A stretch of 64,000 nucleotides of DNA from Thermoanaerobacter pseudethanolicus ATCC 33223 (GTDB taxonomy: Bacteria > Bacillota > Thermoanaerobacteria > Thermoanaerobacterales > Thermoanaerobacteraceae), in NCBI RefSeq assembly GCF_000019085.1, contig NC_010321.1, forward strand, positions 1,623,001 to 1,687,000, given 5' to 3'. Shown piece by piece: positions 27,464 through 36,809 of the stretch; position 1 is the first letter of the stretch; every line of letters begins with the position of its first letter. Under the pieces are notes generated by a model. It worked only from the letters and a program-made list of their open reading frames with translations. It was not told the origin of the DNA and did no database searches. The position numbers and the translations under genes were made by a program.

Positions 27464-28330
27464 AAAAACTTATCTAAATCCTCTATCTTATCTATATCAA
27501 ATATATTGTCAACAATATCCATCAACGTTTCCCTGTTTGCACCATCTATTTTCTTTACATATTCTTCAGGAACATTCCCAAATTTCTTCTCTAATAACTT
27601 AATAACAGTTACTCCTATTCCCTTCTCCATGCCTTTTTCTATCCCTTTTTCTATTCCTTTTTTTATCCCTTTTTCAATCCCCCTTTTCTCACGCTCTTTC
27701 ATCTCTTGCAATATGGTTTTTTCAAGATTTGATATCATTATATTCACCTCCTTGTTTTCATCTATTATCCTCTCTATATTTTCTCGCTCTTCTTCCGGCA
27801 ATCTAGCTAGTAATATCTTTTTAAACCATGCTTTAAATAATAATATTTCATCTTTATCCAAGTTATTTAATATCTCTGATAATTCCTTAAGCCTTTTCAT
27901 TATTTCTTCAAATTCTACTTTTTGTTCTAATAAAAATACAGAAGCTATTAAGTTTTCTAACTTTAATAATTCTTCTTTTGTATACCTATTTACATCTATT
28001 AGTATATATTTGAAATCTACTGCATATTTTCCAAAGGTTTCATAGGAATTTAGTGTTTCTTTGTAGCTTGTTTTTGCTGTCCATTTATGGTCTCCGTTGT
28101 ATAATACTATCGGCACTATAACTGGTAATTTAAAATCTTTCCTTCTTGATTCTTTTCTTGGTGTATCTTTTAGTATGCTTCTCCATTACAAAACTTCTTA
28201 ATAACTCTATAAACACTCGCTTACTGGATAACAAAAATTTATACCCTTTGTCATGCTGATTGTGAATAGCTTCCTTTACATTTTTATCATCCATGACATT
28301 TTGCTCCTTCTTAATATCATTATATCTCAT
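27457..28330 (-). pseudogene. Rpn-family recombination-promoting nuclease, internally deleted
   Basis: Two frames make up the gene. The N-terminal part (28130-28330) reads DDKNVKEAIHNQHDKGYKFL and VFIELLRSFV. The C-terminal part (27457 onward) starts at WRSILKDTP and continues PIVLYNGDHKW, LIDVNRYTKEELL and a tail of EKGIEKGI repeats. Comparison with the copy at 44.8 kb shows that about 80 codons between LLRSFV and WREIL have been lost. These carry the PD-(D/E)XK nuclease core, and the joint shifts frame. The protein is therefore dead. Members (PF04754/COG5464) are RecA-independent recombination nucleases related to transposases. Promoter repeat copy B lies directly upstream. Confidence 0.8.
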
Positions 28331-28397
28331 AAATGATAAGTTTTGAATAACAATTTATAATTGCTGTTACTAAGTCTCTAAATAATTTTCATTCTGT

Positions 28398-28475
28398 CTT
28401 CATTTTACCATTTTATTTCTCAAAAACCAACATAAATATTAAAAATATTTCGCCATATATCGACAAAAATGAAAA
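28398..28475 (-). promoter_or_regulatory. Dispersed promoter repeat, copy B
   Basis: Minus strand: TTGGTT (28425-28430), 17 bp, TAAAAT (28402-28407). Upstream are TGGCGAA (fits TGNCGAA) and TGTCGAT. The Rpn relic starts 70-110 bp downstream. Confidence 0.65.
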
Positions 28476-28550
28476 TGTGTAACACAGCAAAGCCCTGCGG
28501 ATAATATTAATAGCTTAGCTCCACTTAACATTTTTATTATTTTTCAAGCT

Positions 28551-29466
28551 TTAAGAATAATAAAAAAACCATACATTTTTGTCTTTTTTATCCTTCCTTA
28601 TTTCGCTTATTGTATAATTTTGGTTTTTATACTCCTCTGCAACTTTTTGGGCATCTTCCTTTGTTCCCAAAATCCTTACATACATTTTACCACTTGAAGT
28701 TTTCCCTGTTGTAACTTGGTATCCTTTTTCATCCTCTTCTTTCCTTTTACTATGCTTTCTTTTCCATTCTTCATGATCTAACGGTTTAGCATTTTTTACA
28801 GCTTCAATAATCAAATTAATATCCTCTTCAGATATATTTTCTCCTTTTACTTTTCTAATTTCTCCAACAGCCTCCATTCCTCCAATAACAACAGGCATGC
28901 TGCAATCTTTAGCTTTTACCCATTTAGCCCTTTTAAATATTACAATTGGATGTATATGATCTTTAATTCTTTCATGTAAATCAGGCAAATTTTCTCCTAA
29001 CTATTTTTTAAACAATTTAACATGCCTTTCATTTTGTTTGGTAGGACTTTGAACTTCAACCCATTTATTTCCTTGTTTCATGCGCCATTTATCTTTTGTT
29101 CCTAAAAAAGCACCATCCCATGATTTTGTCTCTAACACAAAAATTCCGTTTGTATTTAATACAAAGTGATCAATTTGTATAAACTTGTCAGGCTCTACTT
29201 CTAAAACAAGGTCATTTATAACAATTACCTGGAAGCCATAAATGCAATGCCCATCCTGCTGAATCTTCACCACTACTTCCCTGTTCTTTTTCAGAAATAC
29301 GCCTCCATGTATAAGCAACATCCGCAATAGGTTCTAAAAGCCATCCAAGAAAGCCCTCACTAATTTTGTCTAGATGTTTTTGCTTTTCTCTTTCTTCTTT
29401 TTCTTTGATTTTTTGATAAAAAAGCTTTTTTATCTCTCTATCCTGCTCTATAAAACGCGCAAACAT
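28551..29466 (-). pseudogene. NERD-domain protein gene, frameshifted and interrupted by a stop
   Basis: The start ATG 29466 follows AGGAGAGAGGAG and opens a charged helix (FIEQDREIKKLFYQKIKEKE). Near 29220 the similarity moves to another frame: NDLVLEVEPDKFIQIDH and VLETKSWDGAF are the core of the NERD nuclease-related domain (PF08378). An in-frame TAG at 29001 then separates HVKLFKK from LGENLPDLHERIKDHIHP, the end of the same domain, followed by a charged linker and a C-terminal module ending KNVWFFYYS. One frameshift and one nonsense change thus break a gene of about 300 codons. Function in the intact state is unknown. Confidence 0.75.
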
Positions 29467-29888
29467 TTTGCTCCTCTCTCCTTTTTAATAAAAGGTTTAC
29501 CCCACATATTCAACTGCATCATTGTCTCTCCTTCTATGAAATTTCTACAATCTTGTTTTGAATTAATTTCCAAATATACTCTCACGCAAAATTGAAGAAA
29601 TCACTTATGAGCTTTGCAGTACAGAGTTTTCAAAATTTGCAATTTCCGAGTTCTGTAAAAACCTTAACTCTATTGTTACAGCGTAGCATTCAAGGTCTGT
29701 TGAAGAAAAAAGCTTTCTTTTCGTAGTGAACACTATAGTCATAATGGCTAAAGAAGAAGTCCGGGCTTGTCAGCGTAGTGCATTTGCCTACTTTTATCCA
29801 GAGAAATTTTTACAAAAATTTAGATTTGACCCCTATGTAAAGCACACATATATATTGATGCATAATATGTATATAGGGGATATTTATA
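29467..29888. other. Intergenic stretch between divergent units
   Basis: It holds the ribosome site of the NERD relic at the left end. A 52-codon plus-strand frame (29744-29902) lacks a ribosome site and overlaps the next gene, so I do not call it. No RNA gene was recognised. Confidence 0.3.
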
Positions 29889-30203
29889 ATGTGTTTTGGT
29901 AAATTAGCAAACATCATAAAAGGTATTTGGAAAAATAAAAATGAGGGCATTGATAAAATAACACTGAGCCTTTATGGTCTTAATATAAGTGTAGAGAGAA
30001 AGACAAATATCAATATTCCACATGAAGTAACAGTAGTAGTCCCAAGAGTTGAACTTAGAAAAAAGATAAAAGATAATGAGAAAGAGATAGAGATAATAAT
30101 GAATAGTATAACTGTTGTACACTCTCCACATCATGAATTAGCAGGTTCCCCTTCTTCCCCGGTAATTCCTAAACAGTATTCCCCTAAATACAACAAAAAT
30201 TAA
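29889..30203 (+). CDS. Hypothetical 104-residue protein
   Basis: This plus-strand frame lies among minus-strand genes, with AGGGGAT nine bases before the ATG. The N-terminal half (residues 1-40) is mixed, followed by IPHEVTVVVPRVELRKKIKD, an acidic and basic helix and a Pro/Ser-rich tail ending QYSPKYNKN. There is no signal peptide or membrane helix. I do not recognise the family. Codon use looks like that of the neighbours, and the isolated setting suggests a recently acquired small gene. Confidence 0.5.
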   Translation: MCFGKLANIIKGIWKNKNEGIDKITLSLYGLNISVERKTNINIPHEVTVVVPRVELRKKIKDNEKEIEIIMNSITVVHSPHHELAGSPSSPVIPKQYSPKYNKN

Positions 30204-30343
30204 TTAAAAATAATTGTTATAATATATTGGCTATTAAAAAATGCTACAGCCCCTTATAAAAAAGAATCGTATACCGGATATAAGCTATTTGGGTGCATAA
30301 ATTTTTAACAGTCTTTTTGCATTGACCTCTTTTTATAATTTAT

Positions 30344-30454
30344 TTACCAAAGTGGCAAAGCTCTTACATCCAAAAAATACCTAAGGTAAATTCTACTGTG
30401 TCCCCTTACCCTTATAACCATATCATAAAAAACTTTACTGTTAATCTCATCCAT
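30344..30454 (-). CDS. Possible small protein downstream of the SdpI gene
   Basis: The 36-codon frame starts 3 bp after the SdpI stop, with GGAGAG ahead of its ATG, and reads MDEINSKVFYDMVIRVRGHS then RIYLRYFLDVRALPLW. The tight spacing and ribosome site argue for translation; shortness and lack of a known family argue against. It might also be the remnant of a longer gene. Confidence 0.3.
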   Translation of the reverse strand: MDEINSKVFYDMVIRVRGHSRIYLRYFLDVRALPLW

Positions 30455-30457
30455 CCT

Positions 30458-31120
30458 CTACTCTCCTTTGTTTTTAAAAATTATATAAGAATACACAACC
30501 GGTACCATAACAGCAGTAATTAGCAGCACAAACATAAAAACAGTCACCCATGTACCTTTGAAAAAGGAAGCAAATAATCCAATAATACCTGCAATGAGCC
30601 ATATTTTACTAGCTACCTGATGTGTGACATTCCATACCTCTTCATCTGCCAGCGTCCAAGGAGTCCTTATACCCACAAAATAATTATGGCGTAGTTTACC
30701 CATAACGCTTCCAAACCCAATCAACATAAAAGGAATAATAAAATTGCCTATTCTATTCATATCAATTCTATAACCTAATGCAGAATACGTAGAAGCAAAA
30801 TATACTGCCATGAAAATAATTACCACAACCGCTCTTACTATCCTATAAGCTTCAGCAAATTTGCCATAATTAGCTCTTTTAGGGTCAATAAGCGGTATAA
30901 ATAGCATCACAAAATATATTATTGTAATAGTAGAAGGCAAAATAAATATCTCATTTTTTGAACCAAACCTATCTACTTGACCAGAAATGTTCCAATGCAT
31001 TGGAATTTTATCCGGTAAACGTCCAAAAATGGCAAATGTAAAAATCCATATCAATATGATAATGCCAATTAACCACCAATCCTTTTTTATCTCGTATTTG
31101 ACATTGTAGTTTTCATCCAT
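30458..31120 (-). CDS. SdpI-family membrane protein
   Basis: The 220-residue protein has about six transmembrane helices. DUF1648 motif LPDKIPMHWNISGQVDRFGS (34-53) is followed by the SdpI domain (GSVMGKLRHNYFVGIRTPWTL). In B. subtilis SdpI protects against the SdpC toxin and sequesters the SdpR repressor. No sdpC or sdpR homologue is visible here, so an orphan immunity or envelope role is inferred. Promoter repeat copy C lies about 250 bp upstream. Confidence 0.88.
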   Translation of the reverse strand: MDENYNVKYEIKKDWWLIGIIILIWIFTFAIFGRLPDKIPMHWNISGQVDRFGSKNEIFILPSTITIIYFVMLFIPLIDPKRANYGKFAEAYRIVRAVVVIIFMAVYFASTYSALGYRIDMNRIGNFIIPFMLIGFGSVMGKLRHNYFVGIRTPWTLADEEVWNVTHQVASKIWLIAGIIGLFASFFKGTWVTVFMFVLLITAVMVPVVYSYIIFKNKGE

Positions 31121-31351
31121 ACTACATTAAACACTCCCCTCATGTTGTATATATTGAATCAAGTATTTTTTCTACGAGTATTCTAAATACCTTTAGTTTT
31201 TTCTTCAAAGGTACTCCTCGTTATCTTACGTTCTCTACTTAAAGAATTATAATTTTCAAAAACATTATCTATGCCCTTTTTATGTCATTCATTAGATATA
31301 TATCTCTATTCTTTAATATCTTAAAATCAAAACCTTTTAAAAGTGAAAATA

Positions 31352-31442
31352 TATTTTTATCCATCTATATTTTACCATTTTATTTCTCAAGAACCAACAC
31401 AAACATTAAAAATGTTTCGATATATTTTGACAAAAATAAAAG
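31352..31442 (-). promoter_or_regulatory. Dispersed promoter repeat, copy C
   Basis: Minus strand: TTGGTT (31392-31397), 17 bp, TAAAAT (31369-31374). The upstream block carries TATCGAA and TGTCAAA, weaker box-like words. It overlaps the tail of the terminator of the polysaccharide operon. The rest of 31121-31481 has no gene. Confidence 0.6.
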
Positions 31443-31460
31443 AGGGATGGCCCTCTTCAC
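31438..31460 (-). terminator. Terminator at the end of the polysaccharide operon
   Basis: AAGAGGG and CCCTCTT form a stem around CCAT; TTTATTTTT follows on the minus strand, shortly after the wzz stop codon. Confidence 0.75.
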
Positions 31461-31481
31461 TTAAACTATAATTTTTTATTA

Positions 31482-32429
31482 TTATTTACTCTCTACAGCT
31501 CTTTTTGGCTCTGTATTTTTCCAATATTCCATAAAAAACACTATAAAAATACTGACCATAAGACCTAATATAAATGCTATAATTATATTCAATGATTTTT
31601 TAGGTGCTACTGGTTTATCAGGTATTAAAGCTTTGCTAGTTATAAGAATGCTTTGATTGCCAAGTTCCGATTCTTTAACCAGTTCCAGCATATTATATTT
31701 TTCTAACATTATATCTCTTGTAGTTTTCAGTAAATCCAACTGTTTTTGTTTCTGCTCAATTAAAAGCTTGTCTTGAGAATTTGTTTGAATTTTATTAAGT
31801 TCCGCTGTTACCTCTTTTATTTTATCATTTTGGAGAGTTATAAGTTTATTCAAAGTTTCGATTAATTTATCTGTCTGCCTGTTATTTCTCTCAATTATAT
31901 AAGTCCGAAAATTTTGCGCTATTGTATCTGCAATTTTTGCCGCAAGCTTTGGATCATTTTCCTTTACAGTAACTGTTATAAGATTTGTATTGTTAATCAC
32001 AGAAACCGAAATTTGCTTTTTTAAATTTTCTATTGTGTACTTTTGAGGATCTAATCCTAATTGTTTTACAGTATTCATAAGAACAATAGGATTAGTAACC
32101 TCTTCTTTAAATGCTTCTACTGACATATTAGGATATTTCAAAAGAGAAGACAACAGCAAAGATAAGTCTTTTTCTATACTGTCACTTTGTACTGTCGGAA
32201 GATTTGAATCTTTTCCCGGAAGAATAACCGTAGTATTTGAACCAAAAAAGCCTGTTGCAGGTGTTACATCTGTAACTGATAAAGTTGTAGTTGCTTCATA
32301 GGTGGGTTTTATTACAAAAAAACTAAGCACTGCTGCTACTAAAGTTGCAGTAAGAGTTACAATAATGATTGTTTTTTTATATTTTAAAATTACCTCAATA
32401 AGCTCTCTCAATGAAATTTCTTCTTCCAT
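31482..32429 (-). CDS. Wzz/YveK-type chain-length determinant protein
   Basis: The 315-residue protein has transmembrane helices at about 19-41 and 283-303 and a large outer coiled-coil domain (about 190-265), the polysaccharide co-polymerase layout (PF02706). The Pro-rich motif DKPVAPKKS lies before the second helix. No tyrosine-kinase domain is fused and no separate kinase gene is near, so it is of the adaptor type. It controls polymer length made by the Wzy-type protein at 43.3 kb. Last gene of the operon. Confidence 0.88.
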   Translation of the reverse strand: MEEEISLRELIEVILKYKKTIIIVTLTATLVAAVLSFFVIKPTYEATTTLSVTDVTPATGFFGSNTTVILPGKDSNLPTVQSDSIEKDLSLLLSSLLKYPNMSVEAFKEEVTNPIVLMNTVKQLGLDPQKYTIENLKKQISVSVINNTNLITVTVKENDPKLAAKIADTIAQNFRTYIIERNNRQTDKLIETLNKLITLQNDKIKEVTAELNKIQTNSQDKLLIEQKQKQLDLLKTTRDIMLEKYNMLELVKESELGNQSILITSKALIPDKPVAPKKSLNIIIAFILGLMVSIFIVFFMEYWKNTEPKRAVESK

Positions 32430-32642
32430 TTTTATCCTCCCTATTATATAAGTCTTTCATATCCGTTTAGAAAATTGTTTTTAAAATATTTTCGATAATT
32501 TCCTGAGATTTCTAATTTTTTAAATCTCTTAATTCTATTTTCTCACTTATTATTTCATTACTTAAACAAATTCACCTCCACAGCCATAGAAAGGTTAAAA
32601 ATAGATAAAAACTCCATTTTATCAGTGTACAATTTTAACTCC

Positions 32643-33725
32643 TTATAAATACTCACTTTTTTTCTCTTTCAACTCCTTCAATACCTCTTTCACATTCTGT
32701 GCCTTATCTTTTGAACAAATTAAAAGAGCATCCTCTGTATCTACAATTATTACATCTTCTATACCCAATGTCGCAATAAGCCTTTCGTTACCAGTTATTA
32801 TGCATTTCTTTGTATCTACACTTACTACATTGCCTTTTATGACATTGCCATTATCATCTTTTTCATAAAGCCTTTCAATAGAAGTCCAGCTTCCTACATC
32901 ATCCCAGCCAAAATCTCCTGGCACGACATATACATTTTTGGCTTTTTCCATTATGCCGTAATCTATTGATATGCTTTCAAGTTTTGAGTATTCATCGTAT
33001 AATACTTTTTCTATATCATCTGCATCAAAGTTTTTCCTTATATTTTCCAATGCTTTGTGTAAATCAGGCATGTATTCGCATATAGCGCTTAATATTGATG
33101 ATGTCTTCCATATAAACATACCGCTATTCCAAAGATAATCTCCGCTTTCTACATATTTTACTGCTGTATCATAATCAGGTTTTTCTACAAATCTTTCTAC
33201 TTTATGTACAGGATTTTTATTTATTATTTCTCTCGTTACCTTCTTGAATTTTATGTAACCATATCCTGTCTCAGGACGTGTAGGTTTTATACCTATTGTG
33301 ACAAGATTGTCCCCTGCTTTTGCTTTTTCTATTGCTGTTTTTAATATTTCAATATATGCTTCTTCGTCTTTTATGACATGGTCAGAAGGAACAACAACCA
33401 TTATAGACTCTTTATCAAGCCTTTCTGTGTGAAGTGCTGCAAGGCCAATGCATGCCGCAGTATTTTTAGCCATAGGCTCTATTAAAATATTTTCTGTTGG
33501 CAAATCAGGAATTTGGTCACTAATTATTCCCGCATAATCCATATTAGTAACAACAAAAATATTCTCTACAGGCATGATTCTCTTCAGTCTATCCACTGTT
33601 TGTTGAATCATTGTTTTATCTCCATAAAGATTCAAAAACTGCTTTGGCATCTTTATCCTACTTTTAGGCCAAAACCTTTCGCCTTTGCCACCCGCCATAA
33701 TAACACCTGTTATCATTTGCATCAT
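32643..33725 (-). CDS. manC: Mannose-1-phosphate guanylyltransferase
   Basis: The 360-residue enzyme makes GDP-mannose from mannose 1-phosphate and GTP. The nucleotide motif is MAGGKGERFWPKSRIKMPKQ (10-29), with VVVPSDHVI, FVEKPD and GDFGWDDVGSW as further family blocks. It lacks the C-terminal isomerase domain of bifunctional AlgA/ManC proteins. It supplies the mannose donor for the surface polymer together with the dTDP-rhamnose genes. The start could be either ATG of the MMQM cluster. Confidence 0.92.
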   Translation of the reverse strand: MMQMITGVIMAGGKGERFWPKSRIKMPKQFLNLYGDKTMIQQTVDRLKRIMPVENIFVVTNMDYAGIISDQIPDLPTENILIEPMAKNTAACIGLAALHTERLDKESIMVVVPSDHVIKDEEAYIEILKTAIEKAKAGDNLVTIGIKPTRPETGYGYIKFKKVTREIINKNPVHKVERFVEKPDYDTAVKYVESGDYLWNSGMFIWKTSSILSAICEYMPDLHKALENIRKNFDADDIEKVLYDEYSKLESISIDYGIMEKAKNVYVVPGDFGWDDVGSWTSIERLYEKDDNGNVIKGNVVSVDTKKCIITGNERLIATLGIEDVIIVDTEDALLICSKDKAQNVKEVLKELKEKKSEYL

Positions 33726-33858
33726 CCTTTTTAGTTAATTTGTTCAACTCAACTTACTCAATATCCAAGCAAAAGTTTTTAATTAATACTTTCCATCAAC
33801 CACGAATAAAATTTAATGAAAAAGCAAAATATAAATAAAAAATAAGGAATGTGAGTAT

Positions 33859-33972
33859 ATGTTTAACGAAAAATTTTATAAAGGTCTTTTAAATGGTCTA
33901 TTATACAGTACCATATTGTGGATTCTTATTTTTATTCTCATTAAATTTGTTAATACGCACCATCTCTTTTAA
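33859..33972 (+). CDS. Candidate 37-residue membrane protein
   Basis: A plus-strand frame with AAGGAATG upstream encodes MFNEKFYKGLLNGLLYSTIL followed by WILIFILIKFV, one clear transmembrane helix. It converges on the sugar transferase gene and overlaps its last 23 bp. It is too short for confident calling, but the amphipathic start plus single helix is typical of real small membrane proteins. Confidence 0.4.
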   Translation: MFNEKFYKGLLNGLLYSTILWILIFILIKFVNTHHLF

Positions 33973-35323
33973 GTACCGCGGGAATAGTCTTAAAGAGAAT
34001 ATTTATATCAAGCCATAAGTTCCAATTGGATATATACTGCATGTCCATTTCTAATCTGCCTTCAAAATCTACCTCATTCCGCCCACTTATTTGCCATAAG
34101 CCTGTAATTCCTGGTGGGACTCTCCATAAGAACCTTGCATAATGCTTGGTATCATTCAATTCTCTTACAAGATAAGGTCTGGGACCTACCAAGCTCATAT
34201 CACCTTTTAGCACATTAAATAATTGCGGCAACTCGTCTAGACTTGTTTTTCTTAAAAATTTACCTATTTTTGTTACTCTTGGATCGTTTTTAAGTTTATG
34301 ATGTACCAAATATTCCTCTCTAATTTCAGGATTCTCATCTAACCACTTTAATAAAATCTCTTCGGCATTTATGACCATTGTCCTAAACTTGTACGCTTTA
34401 AACAACTTTCCATTTAATCCTATTCTATCTTGAACAAAAAATACCGGCCCAGGAGAAGTTAGTTTTATTAAAAGCGATATTATAACAAACAATGGTGATA
34501 GTATAATCAGTGCAATAAGTGACAAAGTGAAATCCAAAAGCCTTTTCATATGCCCTTCAAATCCACTTATAAATACATCTTTCAACTTCAAAATTGGCAT
34601 ATCATTAATAATCTCTATTTCCATAGGATAATTTGGAAGATTTATACTGTTATTTATAGAATATATACTTATGTACTTATCCAGACCAATATTTATAACT
34701 TCTTCTACATTTTCCATCTTAGAAACTATAAATATCATCTCCACATTGTATTTATCAACAACTTCACTAAAATCTTTTATACTCCCTAATCTATTCAAAC
34801 CGTTACCATTTATATCATTAGACAAATACCCCACTATATTTATTCCATATTCACGTGTTTTAAGTTTATCCATTAACTCTTTTGGTATCTTTGTATAATC
34901 GCCTATTACTAATGCGTTGCTCAAATCCAAACCTTTTTTGTATCTTCTTTTTTGCAAATACGATAAGATTGTCTTAAATGTAATCTGAAAAGTTAATCCT
35001 ATAATAAATATGTATATAAGCGTTAATCTTGAAAAATAAGTCATCTTTGTAAAATAAGAGATAAGTAAATATATAAATACAGAATAAACAAGACCATCTA
35101 TCACTATTCCTATTTGATTAAATAAAGGCTTGTGTTTTTTATCATATAATCCCTTAAAATATAAAATCAAAAAATCAAGTGTAAGCACAATTATAAAAGT
35201 TATAACATACCAAGACCTTGACAACATGCTCAAATTATTAAACCTAATATATAAAGCAAGTGCAAATGCTAAAATGAGTGCACTAATGTCAAGTACAATA
35301 CTCCATCTTCTATACCACATCAT
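33950..35323 (-). CDS. Polyprenyl-phosphate sugar phosphotransferase (WbaP/WcaJ-like)
   Basis: The 457-residue protein has four to five N-terminal helices, a middle Rossmann-like region (about 130-235) and a C-terminal bacterial sugar transferase domain starting KRLLDFTLSLIALIILSP. Catalytic-domain motifs are PGPVFFVQDRIG, FKAYKFRTM, TSLDELPQLFNVLKGDMSLV and PRPY. It transfers a sugar 1-phosphate to undecaprenyl phosphate and so starts repeat-unit synthesis. GGGGGTGAG precedes ATG 35323. Whether the sugar is glucose, galactose or another cannot be told. Confidence 0.92.
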   Translation of the reverse strand: MMWYRRWSIVLDISALILAFALALYIRFNNLSMLSRSWYVITFIIVLTLDFLILYFKGLYDKKHKPLFNQIGIVIDGLVYSVFIYLLISYFTKMTYFSRLTLIYIFIIGLTFQITFKTILSYLQKRRYKKGLDLSNALVIGDYTKIPKELMDKLKTREYGINIVGYLSNDINGNGLNRLGSIKDFSEVVDKYNVEMIFIVSKMENVEEVINIGLDKYISIYSINNSINLPNYPMEIEIINDMPILKLKDVFISGFEGHMKRLLDFTLSLIALIILSPLFVIISLLIKLTSPGPVFFVQDRIGLNGKLFKAYKFRTMVINAEEILLKWLDENPEIREEYLVHHKLKNDPRVTKIGKFLRKTSLDELPQLFNVLKGDMSLVGPRPYLVRELNDTKHYARFLWRVPPGITGLWQISGRNEVDFEGRLEMDMQYISNWNLWLDINILFKTIPAVLKRDGAY

Positions 35324-35341
35324 CTCACCCCCCCGATAATA

Positions 35342-35893
35342 TTAAAACGTTAAATCCTTTAGCCTTGGCCATTTTTTATCCTTTTCAGATAAAATTATTT
35401 CTTCAATGCCATCTAAAGGCCACTGTATATTTATATCAGGGTCATTCCATATTATCCCACCTTCATCATCAGGATAATAGAAGTTTGTACATTTGTAGAA
35501 AAACTCTGCTTCCTCTGACAAAACTAAAAAGCCATGAGCGAATCCTTCAGGGATATAAAATTGTTTTTTATTTTCCTCGGATAAAATAACACCAACCCAT
35601 TTGCCATAAGTTTTGGAGTTTTTTCTCAAATCAACTGCTACATCAAAAACTTCTCCTTTTAAAACTCTTACCAGTTTGCCTTGTGGATGTTTTTTTTGAA
35701 AGTGTAATCCTCTTAATACTCCTCTTTTCGATTTTGATTGATTATCCTGAACAAACACCATATCAAGACCTGCAACTTTAAAGTCATTGTAATTATACGA
35801 CTCCATAAAATATCCTCTGTTATCTTCAAAAATCCCTGTCTCTATTATGTATAATCCTTCTATTTCTGTTTCTATAAACTTAAATTTACCCAT
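35342..35893 (-). CDS. rfbC: dTDP-4-dehydrorhamnose 3,5-epimerase
   Basis: The 183-residue cupin-fold epimerase has the motifs ETGIFEDNRGYF, RGLHFQKKHPQGKLVRVLKG (with the catalytic His) and DVAVDLRKNSKTYGKW. It converts dTDP-4-keto-6-deoxyglucose to the 4-keto-rhamnose isomer. ATG 35893 is preferred to a longer frame because AGGAGTG lies seven bases upstream. The short gap after rfbD (4 bp) indicates coupling. Confidence 0.93.
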   Translation of the reverse strand: MGKFKFIETEIEGLYIIETGIFEDNRGYFMESYNYNDFKVAGLDMVFVQDNQSKSKRGVLRGLHFQKKHPQGKLVRVLKGEVFDVAVDLRKNSKTYGKWVGVILSEENKKQFYIPEGFAHGFLVLSEEAEFFYKCTNFYYPDDEGGIIWNDPDINIQWPLDGIEEIILSEKDKKWPRLKDLTF

Positions 35894-35897
35894 AACA

Positions 35898-36791
35898 TCA
35901 CTCCTGTTTTTCACTTTTTACATCATCAATAAACACTTTTAATGCGTCTTCCCAATTCCTCATTCTATCGCCAATAGTACATCTTAACATCATATTATCC
36001 AGAGAGGAATAAAAAGGTCTTTTGGCAGCCCTGTTTATTTTGTCAGATGTGATAGGTACTACAGTGCAGTTTATACCTGCATATTCTACAATCTTACAAG
36101 CAAAATCATACCAACTGCACTCGCCTTTTCCAGTACAATGGTATATACCATATTCATCGGTTAGTACAAGCTTTAAAATATGATAAGCCAAATCTTCAGC
36201 ATTTGTAGGATTACCTCTTTGGTCATTGACAACTTCTAAATAACCTTTTTCTTTTGCAGTATTTAAGATAGTGTATACAAAGTTTTTACCATATTTCCCA
36301 TAAAGCCATGCTGTTCTCACTATAAAATATTTATCACAAAATTCTCTTACGTACTGTTCTCCAAGAAGTTTTGTCTTTCCATAGACACTTATCGGTTGGG
36401 GAATATCATACTCCCTGAAAGGTACACTGCCAGTACCACTAAATACATAATCTGTTGATACGTGAAGTAACTTAGCACCTACTTTCTGTGCTGCGATAGC
36501 AAGATTTCTTGGTCCAATGGCATTTACTTTAAATGCAGTATCTATATCACTTTCGCATCTATCTACATTAGTGTAGGCTGCACAGTTTATGATAATATCA
36601 GGTCTGTATTTCTCTATGTATTCCAAGACATCCTTCAATACTGTAATATCAAGTTTATCATGAGAAACATATATAATTTCCGCATTTTTATATATTTCGT
36701 CTATTTCGCCAATTTCACTTTTTCCTCTTTCTATAATAGAACGTATTTGTAAACCCAGCTGCCCTTTAGCTCCAGTGATAAGTAGCTTCAT
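35898..36791 (-). CDS. rfbD: dTDP-4-dehydrorhamnose reductase
   Basis: The 297-residue short-chain-type reductase has the N-terminal LLITGAKGQLGLQI NAD(P) loop, VSTDYVFSG and the catalytic YGKTKLLGE (Tyr-x3-Lys). It makes the last step of dTDP-L-rhamnose synthesis. The gene lies 18 bp downstream of rfbA. Confidence 0.94.
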   Translation of the reverse strand: MKLLITGAKGQLGLQIRSIIERGKSEIGEIDEIYKNAEIIYVSHDKLDITVLKDVLEYIEKYRPDIIINCAAYTNVDRCESDIDTAFKVNAIGPRNLAIAAQKVGAKLLHVSTDYVFSGTGSVPFREYDIPQPISVYGKTKLLGEQYVREFCDKYFIVRTAWLYGKYGKNFVYTILNTAKEKGYLEVVNDQRGNPTNAEDLAYHILKLVLTDEYGIYHCTGKGECSWYDFACKIVEYAGINCTVVPITSDKINRAAKRPFYSSLDNMMLRCTIGDRMRNWEDALKVFIDDVKSEKQE

Positions 36792-36809
36792 AATACTTAC
36801 CAGCTCCTC

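Noticed and set aside
29744-29902. 52-codon plus-strand frame beginning MAKEEVRACQ
   Set aside because: No ribosome site, overlaps the start of the 29889 gene, and resembles nothing that I recognise.
9700-31500. A CRISPR array expected near the cmr1 and CARF genes
   Set aside because: I scanned for regularly spaced repeats and for typical GAAAC-ending repeats on both strands and saw none; the 85-bp dispersed repeats are kilobases apart and not spacer-like.
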